From the NCBI RefSeq assembly GCF_002078875.1, contig NC_034411.1, positions 7,386,271-7,450,270 of the forward strand: a stretch of 64,000 bases of DNA, given 5' to 3'. Below, one piece after another: positions 13,284-27,100 of this stretch (position 1 is the first letter of the stretch; each line of letters opens with the position of its first letter). Position numbers and translations under genes: made by a program. Under the pieces are notes generated by a model. It ran no database searches and was not told where the DNA came from. It worked only from the letters and a program-made list of their open reading frames with translations. Source of the DNA: Numida meleagris (lineage: Eukaryota; Chordata; Aves; Galliformes; Numididae).

Positions 13284-13869
13284 AAATGTAGATCATTTTA
13301 CCCCACAGTGACATCCCTTAACACCCCTTAACTAGCATGGAAATGCTAGTTAATTCATAATTAGATTTCTTAAGCAGTGAATGTCCTCGTTCAAAGTGAT
13401 TACTTGGAGCAGACATAAATAATAAGACTACATACAGCGTTAAATGTAGAACTTACAGGAATGTTTCAGAGGGATGAGTATTTAAGCAAACCTTTTTGAA
13501 GTTTAAGTTGAATTTCATTCATGGCTTGGGGATTCTGCAGGTAGATCTCAGCTTAATTCAGCTTTTAGCATAGAGGTTCAGTATGTGTGTGTGGCACTGG
13601 TTGTAATGGGAGTTGTCCAGGCTCCTTGTGTGCTTTTGCAAGGAGGTAGAGAAGTTGCTTCAAAGAATTCTTGGATGAAGACAAGCAGTGTCCCCCTTCC
13701 CCTCCTCTGCTTGCTTCCTTAGGGGAAAGCAGCAGTCCCTGAGCAGCTCCGTATCTCGGCCCAACTCCAGGACAGTCCTCAAAGGGACTGTAATTCTAAG
13801 TGGTGGTAGCTTCATTTTCTTTTAAACAAAAACAAAGGCAGGAGAGTCCAAAGCAACTTCTCTTTATAG

Positions 13870-13884
13870 TTTTTTTTTTTTTTT
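13870..13884 (+). repeat. Poly(T) tract
   Basis: Uninterrupted thymine run in noncoding sequence. Confidence 0.9.
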
Positions 13885-16800
13885 CTGAGTATGACAAAAC
13901 CCTTCATTTCCCACAAGTATTGCCTTAATTGGATATTGTAGTGACTATAAGGAGAGATGTATCTAGAGAAAGGAGCGCCTTTGTCCAGTGGCTCTGGGCA
14001 GAAGTATAACCTCAAAATAACTTGGTTTATTGGTATCACCTACAGAACATCGTGCATGCACTGACAAGCCCTTTCAGTGCCTTGCAATGACTTTAAAAGA
14101 GGTAAAAAACCAAAAGACAATGTTGGCTAGCATAACGTGCAGGATGGCCTCCCCAGGCTGACAGCTCTGGGGACCTGGGTGAGGAAACTCTTTGCAGCTG
14201 CTTTTGTACAAAGAATGGTGTGACCTGCAGATGGAGGCTTTTGCCAGTATCTTGAGCTTCAGAAAAACAAATATTCACTCAAAATAACATTAAAAAAATA
14301 AACTTCCACTTCTTCCTGTTTTTATAGTTTGCTTGTTTCCTCAGTGTCATGGTTTTGTCTCCAGTACTGTAGATTATTAATCTTCAGAGGATCAGGACCT
14401 TCATAGAAGTATTTCCTGTACATGTTTATCTGTCTTTTTAACAAATTAGTATCTACTAGTTCTCTTCTGAATTTTCCTGCAAATAATAGGAAGCTCTCCC
14501 TCAATAATAAGGCTTTTTGCTAGAAAAATGTCTAGATGAATCATTGCCAGGGGTTAAAGTACCTTTTGTATGACTGAGTCAATGGCATCCTTTAGGACAT
14601 CTGCAAGTAGCCCCACGTTCCAGAGGTCACTGTCTTTGTGTTGGTTTTGGCAAGGTGTTGTTTCAGCTACACTTCATTTCTTTGGTTGTGAGTGCATCTG
14701 GAAGTCTCCTCTCCAAGTGTCACCTGGAGTGCTGGAAAAAGGATGCTGCGATGTCTAGAGCCACGCATTTCCACCAGATCTGTTAGCAGGAAGAAGTGTG
14801 CAAGGCAAGCATTGGCTGTCAGTCAGCGGAGGAGTCCCCATTTTGTACATCCAACCATTGTATTCACTTGCTACAGTGGGATGCAGGAAATCTTTGAAGC
14901 TGTTACACTACTAACTTTGTTACTTGCAGCTAAACTCACCTTAGTTTTTAAATACACGTATTAAGTGTGTTTACTTAAATACATTCTTCCTAGAATGAGC
15001 ACATGTGGTAGATGAGGACTCAGCTCCCATGTTCTCAGCAGACTCACTGTGGTTCAAGTACAGGCTGAACAGGCTGAAGCAAGGATGTGGTTTCTCCCTT
15101 TCACCCTGGAATCAATGGTATGACCATCCTGGGTGACTGCTTGCCTGCTGCGATTGACGTGCAGAGGGATGAGTCGCAGTTCTGAATTAACCATGATGTG
15201 CAATGACTTATGACTGGAGTGGAAATGACCTTGAGGAGTGTGGCTGCTTCAAAGCACAGTTGCCCGTCCTCAAACCAAGGCTCTTCCTTCCTAAGTTTTC
15301 TCATGTTGCAAGATCTTAGTGGGAATAACTTAAATAAAAATAAATCCTAAACAAGCAAGTCAGATGTTCATGGTGTAGTTGGATGAAACTGCCTTCAGCA
15401 AAAAGAAAACTGAGTTCTTAAATTGTAATTGATAGTCTTGCACTTTCTGGGGTGGCTTGCTGATTTTGTGTCCTTGGTAAACTGCAATTAAAACCCTAGT
15501 TAAATCTGAGTTGAAGAGGGGGAAAAAATAAGTTGTGGTGGAGTCAGATAAACGCTTGTGGTTCCGTTATCATCTGCTGCACACACGTCAGGTGGCTGTA
15601 ACACAGCTTGAGAAACTGAAAAACAAGTGGGAACTTGGAAAGAAAAAAATCAGAGTTTATCTTCATCCTCCCATCCTTACCTGTGTAGCTTAATGGGGGT
15701 CAGCAGGGTATTTGCCCAAAGATAAAAGTTAAACACCTCTTTATGGCGGGTTTTCAACAGGAGGATAATGTTGCTTCTCTCCACTATTCTTTTGTTGTTG
15801 TTGTTTTGATGTTCTTAAACTTCTGGAGGTTCAGCATGCTTAGAGGTGCAGCCTTTTAAGTGAGTGGACTTGCATAAGCTTTTACTTGTTTCCAAAGCTT
15901 ATTGTATTTTAGTGCTCTCTGGGTCACTGGTCATCTAGTATTCACCACTAAGCCCAGGAGGTGGAGTCTGCAGCCCCCAGCTCGTACTCACTGCAATCCG
16001 AATCCGGGTGGGAACGGGATGAGAAGCTTCTTCACCTTCTGATACCATGGGAGACTTCAGTCAGCTTCACATATGGCGGGGACTCCCGAAGACTTATACA
16101 AAATTTCCTTATGAAAGGAATTAGGATGAAAATAGGAACGTGCAGCATGTTGGACAACTCAACCTTATCCCTCAGAATGGTGGAGGATTACGCTGAGGTG
16201 ATCTTGCCTGGTGCCCTATCCTGCCCTGTGTCAAAAAAGTCTTTCTCACCTATGATGTTTTCTGCTGGCACTCCTCACCACTGCATCTCACGGGGTTGAA
16301 AACAGCTGCCCATTAAAACACACTGTTGGGAGTACTAAGCTGTTAAATGGGAGCCAAAATGGGGCTGTACTGAGGACAGCGGTGGAAGGCAGGCACACCA
16401 CTTGAGGAAACGCGCGTTTGTTTGTTTCAAGCACATTCTGCTTTGCAAGGGAAGCAAAGGCAGAAATGTGAACAGGAAAGCCAACTGTGGTGACAGCAAA
16501 TTAGAAGTTAGGACATGCGTGGAGCTGGCTGGAGGAAAGCAAAAGTAGAGGTGAAAAACTGCTGGCTGCTCTAGGACATAAAGCCATCAGAAGAGTTACA
16601 GATAGTTAATGGTGGACATAACAGTCCTAAATTAACAGTAAAATAGTCCCATGCTACTAAAAATTGAGGCAGAATTGCTTCAGACATCTTCTCCTAAGTC
16701 TATAAAACAGCAGCTTGTTCTCAGGAGCACTGAAAAGAGCTGGCTGTCAAGCTCTGCTGTCTGTCCGGCCTGTGAGATACCAACCCTGGTACAAGAAAAA

Positions 16801-17277
16801 CATGAATTCAGACACAAACCATGGACATGAAAAGGATATCTCTCTTGAGCTGAGTTGTTTTTGGTGGGTTTTTTGGGGTGTTTTTTTTTTTCACTTAAAC
16901 TGAGGAGGAAGATCTTGGTTTTTACCAGCAGTTCTCAAGAAAATGAAAATTTGCAGAAAAGAAGAATGGACATTGCAAGTTGTAAATCATCTTGGCCTTT
17001 TTCAACCAATCTTTGTAAAGAACTTCCTTGGTTTGCACAGCTTGAAGCAGAAACGCAGCCTCTGTATTGCCATGCCTACGTAGCATCTCCCTGTTTTATG
17101 AATATGGGTGCAGTGACCTGATGCTGAAGGGATGCCTGTAGTCCTCCAGCTTAAATGCTGCAGTCTTTTTGTAGTTTTATTGCAGTAGTTGGGATGCGTT
17201 TGCGTTAGGAAAGCATCGTGTCGAGTGATACTTAATATTCGTGTGAACTCTATATTGATAAATGCATAAGCAGAGTC

Positions 17278-17386
17278 AAGCTGTGTCATGGAGCAACCTG
17301 ATCCAGTGGGTGGCAACCCTAACCACAGCAGGGGGCTGGAACTGAGTGATCTTTAAGGTCCCTTCCGACCCAAGCTGTTCTGTGCT
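17278..17386 (+). mobile_element. CR1 LINE 3'-end fragment
   Basis: Reads GAGCAACCTGATCCAGTGGG, a GGCTGGAACTGAGTGATCTT block, and TAAGGTCCCTTCCGACCCAA. This is the classic CR1 3' end in + orientation, and the terminal ATTCTATGA-type repeats have decayed. Confidence 0.9.
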
Positions 17387-19017
17387 CAGAAATGGGCATG
17401 TGTAGGCTGTCCATCCCCAGCACATTCCTTGACTGCAATCTGGACGAGTTTGTGAGACTTCAGTGTTTCTTATACATATGGGATTTGCCACGCTGCAGCT
17501 GGAAGAAGCCCTGTTTGGCTGCACTTCCAGTGGTGTCTTTTTCGGCTACGTTTTTGTTTCCTCTTCTCTCCAACACAGCTTGGATGAAGGCTAGATTTAA
17601 AACAGCGTTGTAGGCAGGAAGGATGGTGTGAATGGACTGGGTCTGTCTGAAGTGCCAGACAAAAAAAAAAAAGCTACGCTGAACGCGTTTATCAAGTCTT
17701 GGTTTTGCTGGCTTGTTTGTTTGTTTGAAGCTTCAGAAACGGAGAAAAACAACCTCCTTTGTGCCTCACACAGAGCAGCTTCTTGCTGGGTTCGTGAGTT
17801 GCTGGGGCTTGGTCCTGTGTGCTGCGCTGACTCTGTGCTGCTGAAGGTCAGGCTGTTAGGACCGGCTCAGGCAGGCCAAGGGGATTTCATCCTCCAAATT
17901 GCGGCTTCTCTAGCAGCTCCTCTTGCTCCGAGCATGGTCTCAGCTCTTTGAACTGTGCTCACAGTTGGCCAGGAGGCAGCAGGAAGCAGATCCACAGCCT
18001 CGCTGGCTCTCTGGTTGCAATGTTTGCTAACAGCAGAAGCCTGCGGCAGCGTGCATCGCGCTCGAAACTGGGGAAAATGTTCCTGTATCAGAGCAGTTGC
18101 TCACTGGTCCAAGCCAGGAAATGCACAGAAGCACTGGAGATATTTCACTGTAGCACTGAGATAGCAGCAATAGGCGTGCTGAGGTGGTCTTGGAGAGCGT
18201 GGAACTCAAGGGAAAAGGAAGAAGCAAAAAAGCGCACCAGCATTGACACACTTGGATCCAAGGTTTGTTAGCTCAGCCTCAAGTATAAAGAATCCTTGCA
18301 GAAGCGAGAAGCCAGCCAGTGATTCAGATTATGCTTACAAACATCTTGTGACTTGATATTGGCTTCCTTTTGGAGGAGGCTCTTGGGAATTGAGCTCAAA
18401 GGGAACTGAATTAGGTGCTGCTGCTTCTGGTCTGTTGCACTTACTTTGTGCAGAGGGAATGCCAGGTGCCAGGGCTGGTTGTAGCTACGAGTCAAGCATG
18501 CTGTCTTGTTGATAACAGGGAGCTTTTCCATGTGTTGTAATTTCACAGCGTTTCTCCCTTCTTACCCCTGATCCATACACTACAGCATACAAGTGACTTT
18601 GCAGAGAAAACTCAAGTCGTGGCTTGACCCCATAATGCATTGTGAGTTTTTAAGAGGATCTCTTAAAAAAAATAAAGTAGGAAGGCAAGAAAATGGGCAA
18701 ATACCATGGAAATGTCAGTACTTAATCTGCTGTTTCAAAAACATGATTACAACATGGTTTATTGTAAGATAATTTTGTCTTACACTGAGAGGCTAATTTC
18801 ATCCTCCCTTGTCCCTCGAGAGAAAAACTTCAGAAACTGGGCTTGCAGCAGAATGGGTAAGGCATCTTTGTTTAATTCTTTTTCTGGCTGACTCGCTTTG
18901 AGCTCATATGCTGAATTCTGGCTGGAGGCAGCTGAGGACAGAGCTGGTGTTTGCTGCATGGAGCATCTGAGGGTAACAGCAGCACTGCTACAGAGCTGGG
19001 AGAGGAGCACAGTGAGT

Positions 19018-19150
19018 TCATAGAGTCATAGAATGGCTTGGGTTGGAAGGACCTTAAAGATCACCTAGTTCCAACATCCCTGCCATGGGCAGGGTTTCCA
19101 GCCACTAGGTCAGGCTGCCCAGGGCTCCCTCCAACAGCTCCGCATCCTTC
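19018..19150 (-). mobile_element. CR1 LINE 3'-end fragment, minus orientation
   Basis: Begins TCATAGAGTCATAGAATGGC, the reverse complement of the CR1 terminal repeats. It is followed by TTGGAAGGACCTTAAAGATC and by CAACATCCCTGCCATGGGCA. Similarity ends near 19150. Confidence 0.92.
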
Positions 19151-19549
19151 TTGTGCTGGGATTAGGGTTAGGGTAGATTAGTTCAGAAATCAGGCGAGTA
19201 TTTTTCAAAGCTCATTTCAGAACCTCAGTGTCCCAATTTTTACCCATCCCGCTTGTGCTGAGGCAATTCTTGAGCAACATTTCTTGCTCTGAAACATAGA
19301 GAAAATTCAAGGATGGCAGCAAAACTTGGGGGGCACTGGGTGAGCTCCCCAAAAGCTTCCACGGGGCTGGCCCCAGCCCTCTGAAGAAGCTTTTGGGGTA
19401 TAAAGCATGGCTAGGGTGGCACCTGCGCTTGACTTTGGACCTGTTTGCTATTCTGGAGGCGTCAGTGACGTGCCCCAGGGTCTGGCGTGACTTGTGACAG
19501 CCCTGGCTGCTCTTATTACTTTATGACAGCTATATCGCCATTGTTTGAT

Positions 19550-19573
19550 TTATTTATTTTTTATTATTATTAT
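19550..19573 (+). repeat. AT-rich (TTA)n-type simple repeat
   Basis: TTTATTTATTTTTTATTATTATTATAT-like low-complexity stretch in noncoding sequence. Confidence 0.8.
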
Positions 19574-19917
19574 ATCTCGTAGCCTATCACCGGGGTGGGG
19601 AAGCAGGGATCTTTGGCCAGCCTGCGTGCTGCGAGCAGGAGGATGTTGCCAGTGAGTAATGGTGCAGCGGGACCGTAGGGCGCGGGATGGCTGGGGGATG
19701 AATCAGCCGGCACGGCCCTGCACATCTGTCCGGGAGGCAGAGAGCGAGGAGGCTGAATCATGCGGGGGAAGCCACCCGGCAGCCTCCAGCTGGGCTCCGT
19801 GGTAATGGTGAAATGCAGCGACCCGGGGGCAAGATGTAGAGGAAATGGCATCCCCCGGCAGGTCTGTGCGTTCTCTCGTGGCACCTCGTTGCTTTTTCAG
19901 ATCTTTTTTCTTCTTTC

Positions 19918-19941
19918 TCCTCCTCCTCCTCCTCCTCCTCC
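19918..19941 (+). repeat. (CTC)n trinucleotide repeat
   Basis: Eight consecutive TCC/CTC units within a longer pyrimidine-rich strand. On the minus strand this gives an artificial poly-Arg reading frame that should not be taken as coding. Confidence 0.95.
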
Positions 19942-20227
19942 CATCTGCCTCCTGAATCATTTCTAGATCAGCGTGTGGTTTGTCAGTGGATATGTACAGC
20001 TTCTGTGGAGTGCAGGCTTGCTCCTGTGGATCTGTATCATTTTTGCAGGGCTAATGGTTAATGCACATTAGTTATCGAGAAGGAAACGGTTACTGCTAGG
20101 GAAGCCACTTCCCTTGCTTGCTGCCTCTCTCCACGGATGTTTATGGGGCAGGGGGGACTAAAAAGACGTGCAAGGCAAGCTGGGTGTGCATGCTTATAGT
20201 TAAGCTTATAGCAGGAAGCTTACAAGC

Positions 20228-20521
20228 GGGAGGAGGACAGACTTCTTACACAGCCTGATAGTGACAGGACAAGGGGGAATGGCTTTAAACAAAAAGAGAG
20301 GAGATTTAGGTTAGATGTCAGGAAAAAGTTCTTTACTCAGTGGGCAGTGAGGTGCTGGCACTGCTGCCCAGAGCTGTGGGTGCCCCATCCCTGGAGGTGC
20401 CCAAGGCCAGGTTGGATGGGCCCTGGGCAGCCTGAGCTGGTGGGGGGCAGCCAGCCCACGGCAGGGGTTGGGGCTGCGTGGGCTTTAAGGTCTTCTGTAA
20501 CCTAAGTCATTCTATGATTGA
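20228..20521 (+). mobile_element. CR1 LINE 3'-end fragment, about 0.3 kb
   Basis: Contains GCCTGATAGTGACAGGACAA, GATTTAGGTTAGATGTCAGG, CTGGAGGTGCCCAAGGCCAG and GTTGGATGGGCCCTGGGCAG, ending in AAGTCATTCTATGATTG. This is the complete CR1 3' untranslated-type end in + orientation and is relatively well preserved, so it is probably a younger copy than its neighbours. A second copy with the same structure lies in intron 5. Confidence 0.95.
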
Positions 20522-23500
20522 GTCTGTGATTGATTGATTCCATAATTAATGGAATGAATTTATGTCATTAATGTCTTTTTATTAATGTATTTACATAGCA
20601 AGAGGTAAAAAAAAAAAGGAAGCTTTAGATTTAAAGGACACATCCTGCTTACTCTTCACACGCACTTTTTGTGCAATAGATTCAGCTTGAATTGAATGAA
20701 GAAATTTGCTTGTTTGTTTTACATTTGCAAGATGCTGTCACCCATCAGCCTTTGTAGGGGTCATACGTGTCACTGAGAGGGCTCTGATCATCAAAATGGA
20801 GGAAAGTGGGGGGAAAAATGCAGATTGTATAGGAAGGTCAAGGATTTTGAGTTTTTTGGGAGTGTTTTTTCCTTTTCCTCGTGTAAACATAATCACCTGT
20901 TTTTATATTCTGGACTATCATTGGTTCCTTGGCTAGAGGTAAGCGTGGATAGCATTACTGCCACTCACACAGTGATGTGGCAGCGCTGGGGCTGGTGTCA
21001 CTTAATGTGTGAAACGTGCTGGCACGAGGAGGAGCAGGATGACACAGTTGGCGTCACCACTGCTGTCACAGCATGCTGTGGCATGGCAGGGGAACAGGGT
21101 CATTTGGAGGTGGTGTGGTCTTGTACATCAGTCAAATAGGTTGGTCAGTGGCATTCCTCTGGGGCTTTAGGGGAGCAGTATCAAAACTCTAGTCTTATTT
21201 TATAGAATAAGGGGTGCGATAAAACTTAGGTGGAATACAGTTGCTGCTCTTGTTAGTTTTATTTGTTGTATTTACTAAATATCATTCGTTACCTAATGTA
21301 GGATGGGTGTAGTGGTGTTTATGATCAGTACATTCTAGAAAAAAAATCAAGATAGAAATTGATTGATTGTGGCTTAAAAAACTCTTTGCAGGATACAGAT
21401 CTCCTGCAACTACCTGTTTGGCTGGTCGGACTCCTATGTGCTTTTTGCTTATCTTGCATGTGATATGAAACAAATACCATCTGTCATGCAATAACTTCCT
21501 TTCTCATTACAGTAAATGATAATACTAATTAGCTTTACTTGGAATCTGTTAATGTTTTGTACCCTTGCATGAAAGGAGAAGGACTTGGGTGTGCAGCTTT
21601 TGCGCATGCTGCACGCCTGTTCAGTGTGCCACAGGGTAAATTATTCCAATGAGTTACCTTAACAAAGTGATTTTTCTTGTCTTTCTCTTCCTTACAACTT
21701 TCCAAGAGCTACTGCCATGGGCATCTGTAATGTCTGGCTGATCTTTTGAACGATTTTGAAGGGAAATTTGCAATTGCTGCCCTACAAAGCTGAGGGTTGT
21801 TCAGTAATCCATTGGGAAAGAGAGCTGTGGGGATTTGGGGAAGGTTTCCCCCAGCTCAGGAGTGCTGTTCGCTCGTTGGAAGGTTTCACCGCCAAAACAA
21901 AAGCCTGCGTGTGAGTTTCTGGAGCCCTCTGGGAGGTGCGGAGCCAAGGGCCAGGTCTCGGTTTGCAGTGGTCCTGGTCCCCCCAAGCAGGATGGAGCTG
22001 TTTCTCGTAAGCTAAATGAAGTCCCACTTCAGTGCTGAACAAGGGTCGCAGTGAAAGGGCTGCTTTGTTGGCTGCTGCCTTGTTGCTGGAGGGAAGCGCG
22101 GAGGTGGGTGGTTGGGGTGTTGCAGGTGTCTTGGTTTTCCAGAAGTCCTTTTCCCTCTGAAGACAAACAAACAAAACCGTTATTAGTCTTTACTAGGAAG
22201 GTTTTTATGAGCTTTTTAGCTGTGCTGCAGGGCTGGAAGCAAACCAGGGCCTCAGCCCGAATGCGGCCAGTCTTTATTCTGCCTTTATGGAGACCCAGAA
22301 AGGCAGTAAAGAGCAAGAAGTCCAATCAGGAGGTGCCCTCAGCATTGAATAAAGTCACGTAATACCAAGAGTGCTTAATGGGATGTGCGCATAGCACTGT
22401 GTGTGTCGTGTAACTTCCCTGTCCTGGCTGGCGGTGATTTCCAAATCCTGCTTCTTTTAGGGTAGGATTTTCCCCCTCCTCCTCCTGCCTTGCTGCCTGC
22501 AGCACAGGGCGCTGCTGTGGCTAGCGATACGCTCAGAATTGATATGATCCTTCTTCCTCTTTTTTGTATTTTCTTTTTTCTTTTCCTGAAATGGTGGATC
22601 AGCATACAAGCCAAGTATGCTTCCGAGCTAGGTTCAGCAGCTTTGCTGTAGGTGTGAGTTGTCATAGCACATGGTGTTGGAAAAGAACAGCCCTTTCTGG
22701 TTTCAGAGGGAAGCTGAATGGCAGTATTAAATCCCAGTGAAGTTTTCTCATCTTGTTTAGAGAGAGAAATGTCCTGAAGGAGAGACTGTGAGCTTAATAG
22801 TACTGTAAGGTAAAATGCCGCAGGACGTGTGTGCTGCAGGACTGGGCAAGCAGTGCTGGAGTGAGGTGTGCTGAGATCGGTTTGATTCATCTCCTGTTCT
22901 TACTTTGAGATGGAAAGAAAAATATCTCAGAGCAACTTTTTATTCTGTCAGCACTGGATTTGAACATCGGGAAAAAACGGTACAAGTTTGTTGTACTGGA
23001 GATGAGTTCTGCAGTGGTGCTGCGGTCCTGATGTGATGCAGTGAGGAGCACAAGGAAAACTTTCTGGATACACATGGTCAAATCCTGTCCTGGTGAGATG
23101 GATAACCTTGTATTGAAACGGGGGAGCTTTTCCATGACTTTTATACAGGTTCCATTTTAACGTTGGATTTGGTCAAAATGGCACAGATGGCATTGTTTCT
23201 TGCTGATATTTTAATGAAAAAGTATCAGACCTGCAGGAAATCTAAACAGTATTGAAATATCAAACTTTATTTTGCTGTAGCTCTGTGCACTGAAAATGCT
23301 CTTTTTTCTGACAAAGATTTGCCTTATGGTTTTGAGAGGAAAATACCAGTTGTAGTCTGTGGCTATTTCATCCTTGCTAGAAGGTTCAAGAACAAAGCAA
23401 GCTTTAGATCAAGAAGATAGAGCTCCAAAAATGGTAGTTTGTTATGGTGAGATAGGTGGCACCCCATTTGCATGAGAATTGGTGGGAATGTGGAAGTGTT

Positions 23501-24079
23501 AAAGACAAGAGTTTTGAATTTTGAAACTCGTTCAGTGCTTGTTTGGTGGTAGAGAGCTCAATGCCACTGCTGCTCGCAGCGTGCTGATATCTATCCAGCA
23601 GTAGGGCCGTACCTGAGCTCTCTGGTGGAATGTCTGCCCGTGGTGATGACAGGATGGAGGAGGATAGGGACCATGACGGTGGCTTTGTGTCTGCATGGTC
23701 TGCTGTAGGAACATGAATGGGAACTAGAAATGAAGGCAGTGGGTGAGGAAAATAAATATCAGGTTGGACCTTCGATGTGTGTTGGTTACCTTTCTGCTTG
23801 AGATATGAAGCTCTCCTAGCCTTGTGAGCTGGAAGGTCAAGAGGGGAGAAAGTACTGAGGCAACTTAAGGAGGCATGGCATGGAATTTGAGAGATTATAT
23901 TCCTCAAATACATGCCTGTAGTTGGCCTCGGAAAATCTTGTGGCGATGAGATCCATTGAGTAATTAAGTTTTTCGCCTCATCAATGGAGATGTTCCTTCA
24001 ACCTGGTTGACTCTTCCTTTGTTCAAGCATGGTGACCAACTCATGCTGCCACCCCAGTGGGAGTACCGTCATGTCTCAG

Positions 24080-24162
24080 GTTTATTGGGCATGGTGGTGA
24101 TGGGTTGATGGTTGGACTTGATGGTCTTGGAGGTCTTTTCCAACCTTTGTAATTGTATGGAA
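24080..24162 (+). mobile_element. CR1 LINE 3'-end fragment
   Basis: GGTTGGACTTGATGGTCTTG followed by GAGGTCTTTTCCAACCTTTG and a TAATTGTATGG remnant match the CR1 3' end in + orientation. The 5' limit near 24080 is uncertain. Confidence 0.88.
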
Positions 24163-27100
24163 GTTTGTGAGTTTGTGCTCTGTTTGACTAGCCTTGCTAG
24201 AGAAGAATTGTCACCTTCTGAAAAAATATGCTATTAAATTACGGCAGGTGTTTGGAATTGCTCGTAGGAGAAGGCTAGGCCCGAACATCTTGTTTTCCAT
24301 CCTCGTTCTTGATGGGTGCAGTTTCCCACTCACCAGACAAAGGAGTTATTTGCCACTGGGTCAAGGCCAGATGTTTAACGAGGCTCGTGGCTTTTTCCCC
24401 ATAGGCCTTGCTGCAGTGCGGTTGTTTAAGTACCGTGGGCTGCGATAGACAGTGCTGGCTGCACTGCACCATGCAGTTCTGGCATGCTGCAGGAAAGCAC
24501 TGCTGTCCCCTGTCTCTGTAGTCAGTCTCTTAGACGCCTGAATGCTTTGTTAAAGTTAGGCTATAGATAAAGCAGCTGTGCTTCAGTTATCACAAAAATA
24601 ATCATTCAGTCACTTCATGTTTAGGAGAATTCTCCGTATCCTTCAGAACAGCAATTACACTTTTGAAAATATATTTTTCTACATACATATGCACACCCAC
24701 AGGCTATAATTTTTAAAGGGTTCCCCTTCCCTTCCAATAAAAGCAGCACGTGGCCTGCTGCACTACCTTTCCTCCCCGGGTTCATTATGGTTTTTGTTCT
24801 GGGTGGGGCCGTCCAACAACCTGAGACAGCCCCAGCAGCAGCTGGCCGGCTGCCATGCAGCTGGATGAGCCGCAGATGCTTTCCTCTGCAGCTCTTAACG
24901 CTGCTGAAGACAAATCTGTAAGGTTAAGATAGCAAAGGACTCCATTTAAGAGCATAATTAAGAATAGTTTGCCTGAAAGGCGTAGCATGCAGGCCATAAA
25001 CCAGACAATTATAACCATCTTAAAATTTTAGAAGCCAATAAAATGAGGGGAACTAAGGCTACTGCTGGATTTTTATCTGTTTTGTTTCTAACTATGTGAA
25101 AGACGTGCGTTATCTAACCCTAGTGACAGTCAGTATGTCATTAACAGAAACAAACCAAATATTTTCACCCACCTTGTTACTGCACATTTTGGAATAGCTG
25201 AATTGCCCAGCTGTCATCTAAAAGTGCATGGGGCAGGCTTCAGCGTGATTGCTTGGCTTCATGATGCTCCAAGCCAGCAAGGTGCCCATGGGGTTTGCAG
25301 GTTGATGGCTTGCAAGTAGTCAGAGCTTTGGTACATTCACATAAAGTTAAATCACAAGGAAAATAAACAGCTTCTATGTGAAGGAAGCAAGGTCCATATA
25401 TGGACCTGAAATATTTGAATACCTCCCAAGCACTTATCAACACTGGTATGAGGGAAAGGAGCCTTGCCTATTCTAGGCTTAGGGATGGAAACTGCAGACA
25501 AGATTTTGGATTGAGAGAAGCCTTGAAAATTCAATGTGCAGCTTCTGAGTCCTGGTCTAGTGACTGCACCACGCTGTCAAGCCCTAACCTTTGCTTTTCC
25601 TTTCTTTCTTATATTTTCCTAAGTCCCTTGGCATCGATCATGGGTTGGGAAATGTGCATCTGTGGCTGGAGCCCAGTAAGAGTGGGTCCAGGCTCCCAAG
25701 GCATTACAGCATCACCAATAACTTGATCCCACAGGAGAGTGTGCCAAGCGATTATATGAATGGAACCAGAGCTGCACCCTGCTTACCTTGCCAAAGGTGA
25801 ACCCTACTGCAGGACAAGGTCCTTTTCTAATAAGGGAGCAGAGGTCTTCTTGCTGTGATGAGGGATGGAAACTAGCTTTCCTTGCTTGATAGGAAGTGGG
25901 AGAATGGTATATATGGTACTTCAGGTATCTAGGGGTAACAGACAGCATGTAATGAGGAAAAGAGTGAAATTCTAATACTCCTCTCACATCAAAATCTTGT
26001 TCCTTCATCTCCCACCACCTATTCTTGGAAAGCAAGCAGTGATTCTGCAGTGTCAATATGTCCACTTTCTGTTAAAACAAACTACTCAATTGCTCTGTTT
26101 GGGTCAAAAGAATTGCCGTTCCAGCTTGTTTCCCTACCCTTGACCCCCAGTCCCTGGCCTTCTGTCGTCATGAGGATGTTCTGGCCATAGGGAAAGCCTG
26201 GTCCAGAACCTCTCTTTAGTGATCCCAAAAGCCTGAACTGGGTTCAGGGGCTGTCACTGGCTGAGCGTAACAGGAGCAGCCCGGCCACACTGACTTCCAG
26301 AAAATGCCACTCAAAGAATTAATTTGTCATTTGAGTTAACAGAATGCTTACTGTGACCCCTAATTGGTGTCGTATCTGGCAACGCGGATGTTGAGTACAT
26401 GGGTAAAATTGGTGGTCTTATTGCCAGAGACTGTAAAAGAGCCGTAGGTCGTGGTATTAGCCTGGATGGGAAAATGAAAAGCTGATGGCTCAGTGCCCCA
26501 CCGCAGTGTGGTTATAACAGGCAGCGTTTAGGTCAGAGCACCTAAGTTGTACATGTAGGCATCCACCAGTATGCAAAAATAACTGTGAGCATAGAGGAAT
26601 CACTCAGAGGTCATGGAAGTGCAAATAATTGGTTGAAATTACAAAGTACTAAGCAACTCGTGATTTCTTGATTTTTCCTTTAAATGAATGGTTTCTGCAG
26701 CAAAGTAACCAAAGACAGCATTACTTCTGGGACAGCCAGAGGCTCCCATAGGAGTAGTAAATGACACAGAAAGCTGCATTGCAGGTGGCAGTTTTCAAGC
26801 CTGGTTGGAGGAGCAGCAGTTTGTCTGGATGGCTTTTGCAGGAAGATGGGGAGGAGGGTTGTATCTACAGCCTTTGACCTCAGAAGAAAGCTTGAAATTA
26901 AATGGGACTTCTCCAGAAGTCTGAGGAATCAGTGTAAAAACATGACCAAAACCGAGCCTTGGAAAACAGGAGATGGTTGAGACAGAAAGGCATGGCTGGT
27001 TTTCTTTGTTCTTTATCTGTATAGACCATATGGGAAGGGTACACGGAAGAAGAGAACACAAGTTATCCTGGATGGAAGCAGCTCAGTTTTTACACAGTAG

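Noticed and set aside
14570..14590. ATGACTGAGTCAATG, resembling the MTEE start of SPRED2
   Set aside because: After MTE the frame reads SMASFRTSAS without a donor at the needed position. Resemblance is limited to three residues.
19162..19174. TTAGGGTTAGGG, telomere-like repeat
   Set aside because: Only two units, directly beside a CR1 fragment. Too short to be an interstitial telomeric array.
19703..19960. Minus-strand frame with a run of arginine and lysine residues
   Set aside because: Produced by the (CTC)n repeat and neighbouring pyrimidine tract, not by a gene.
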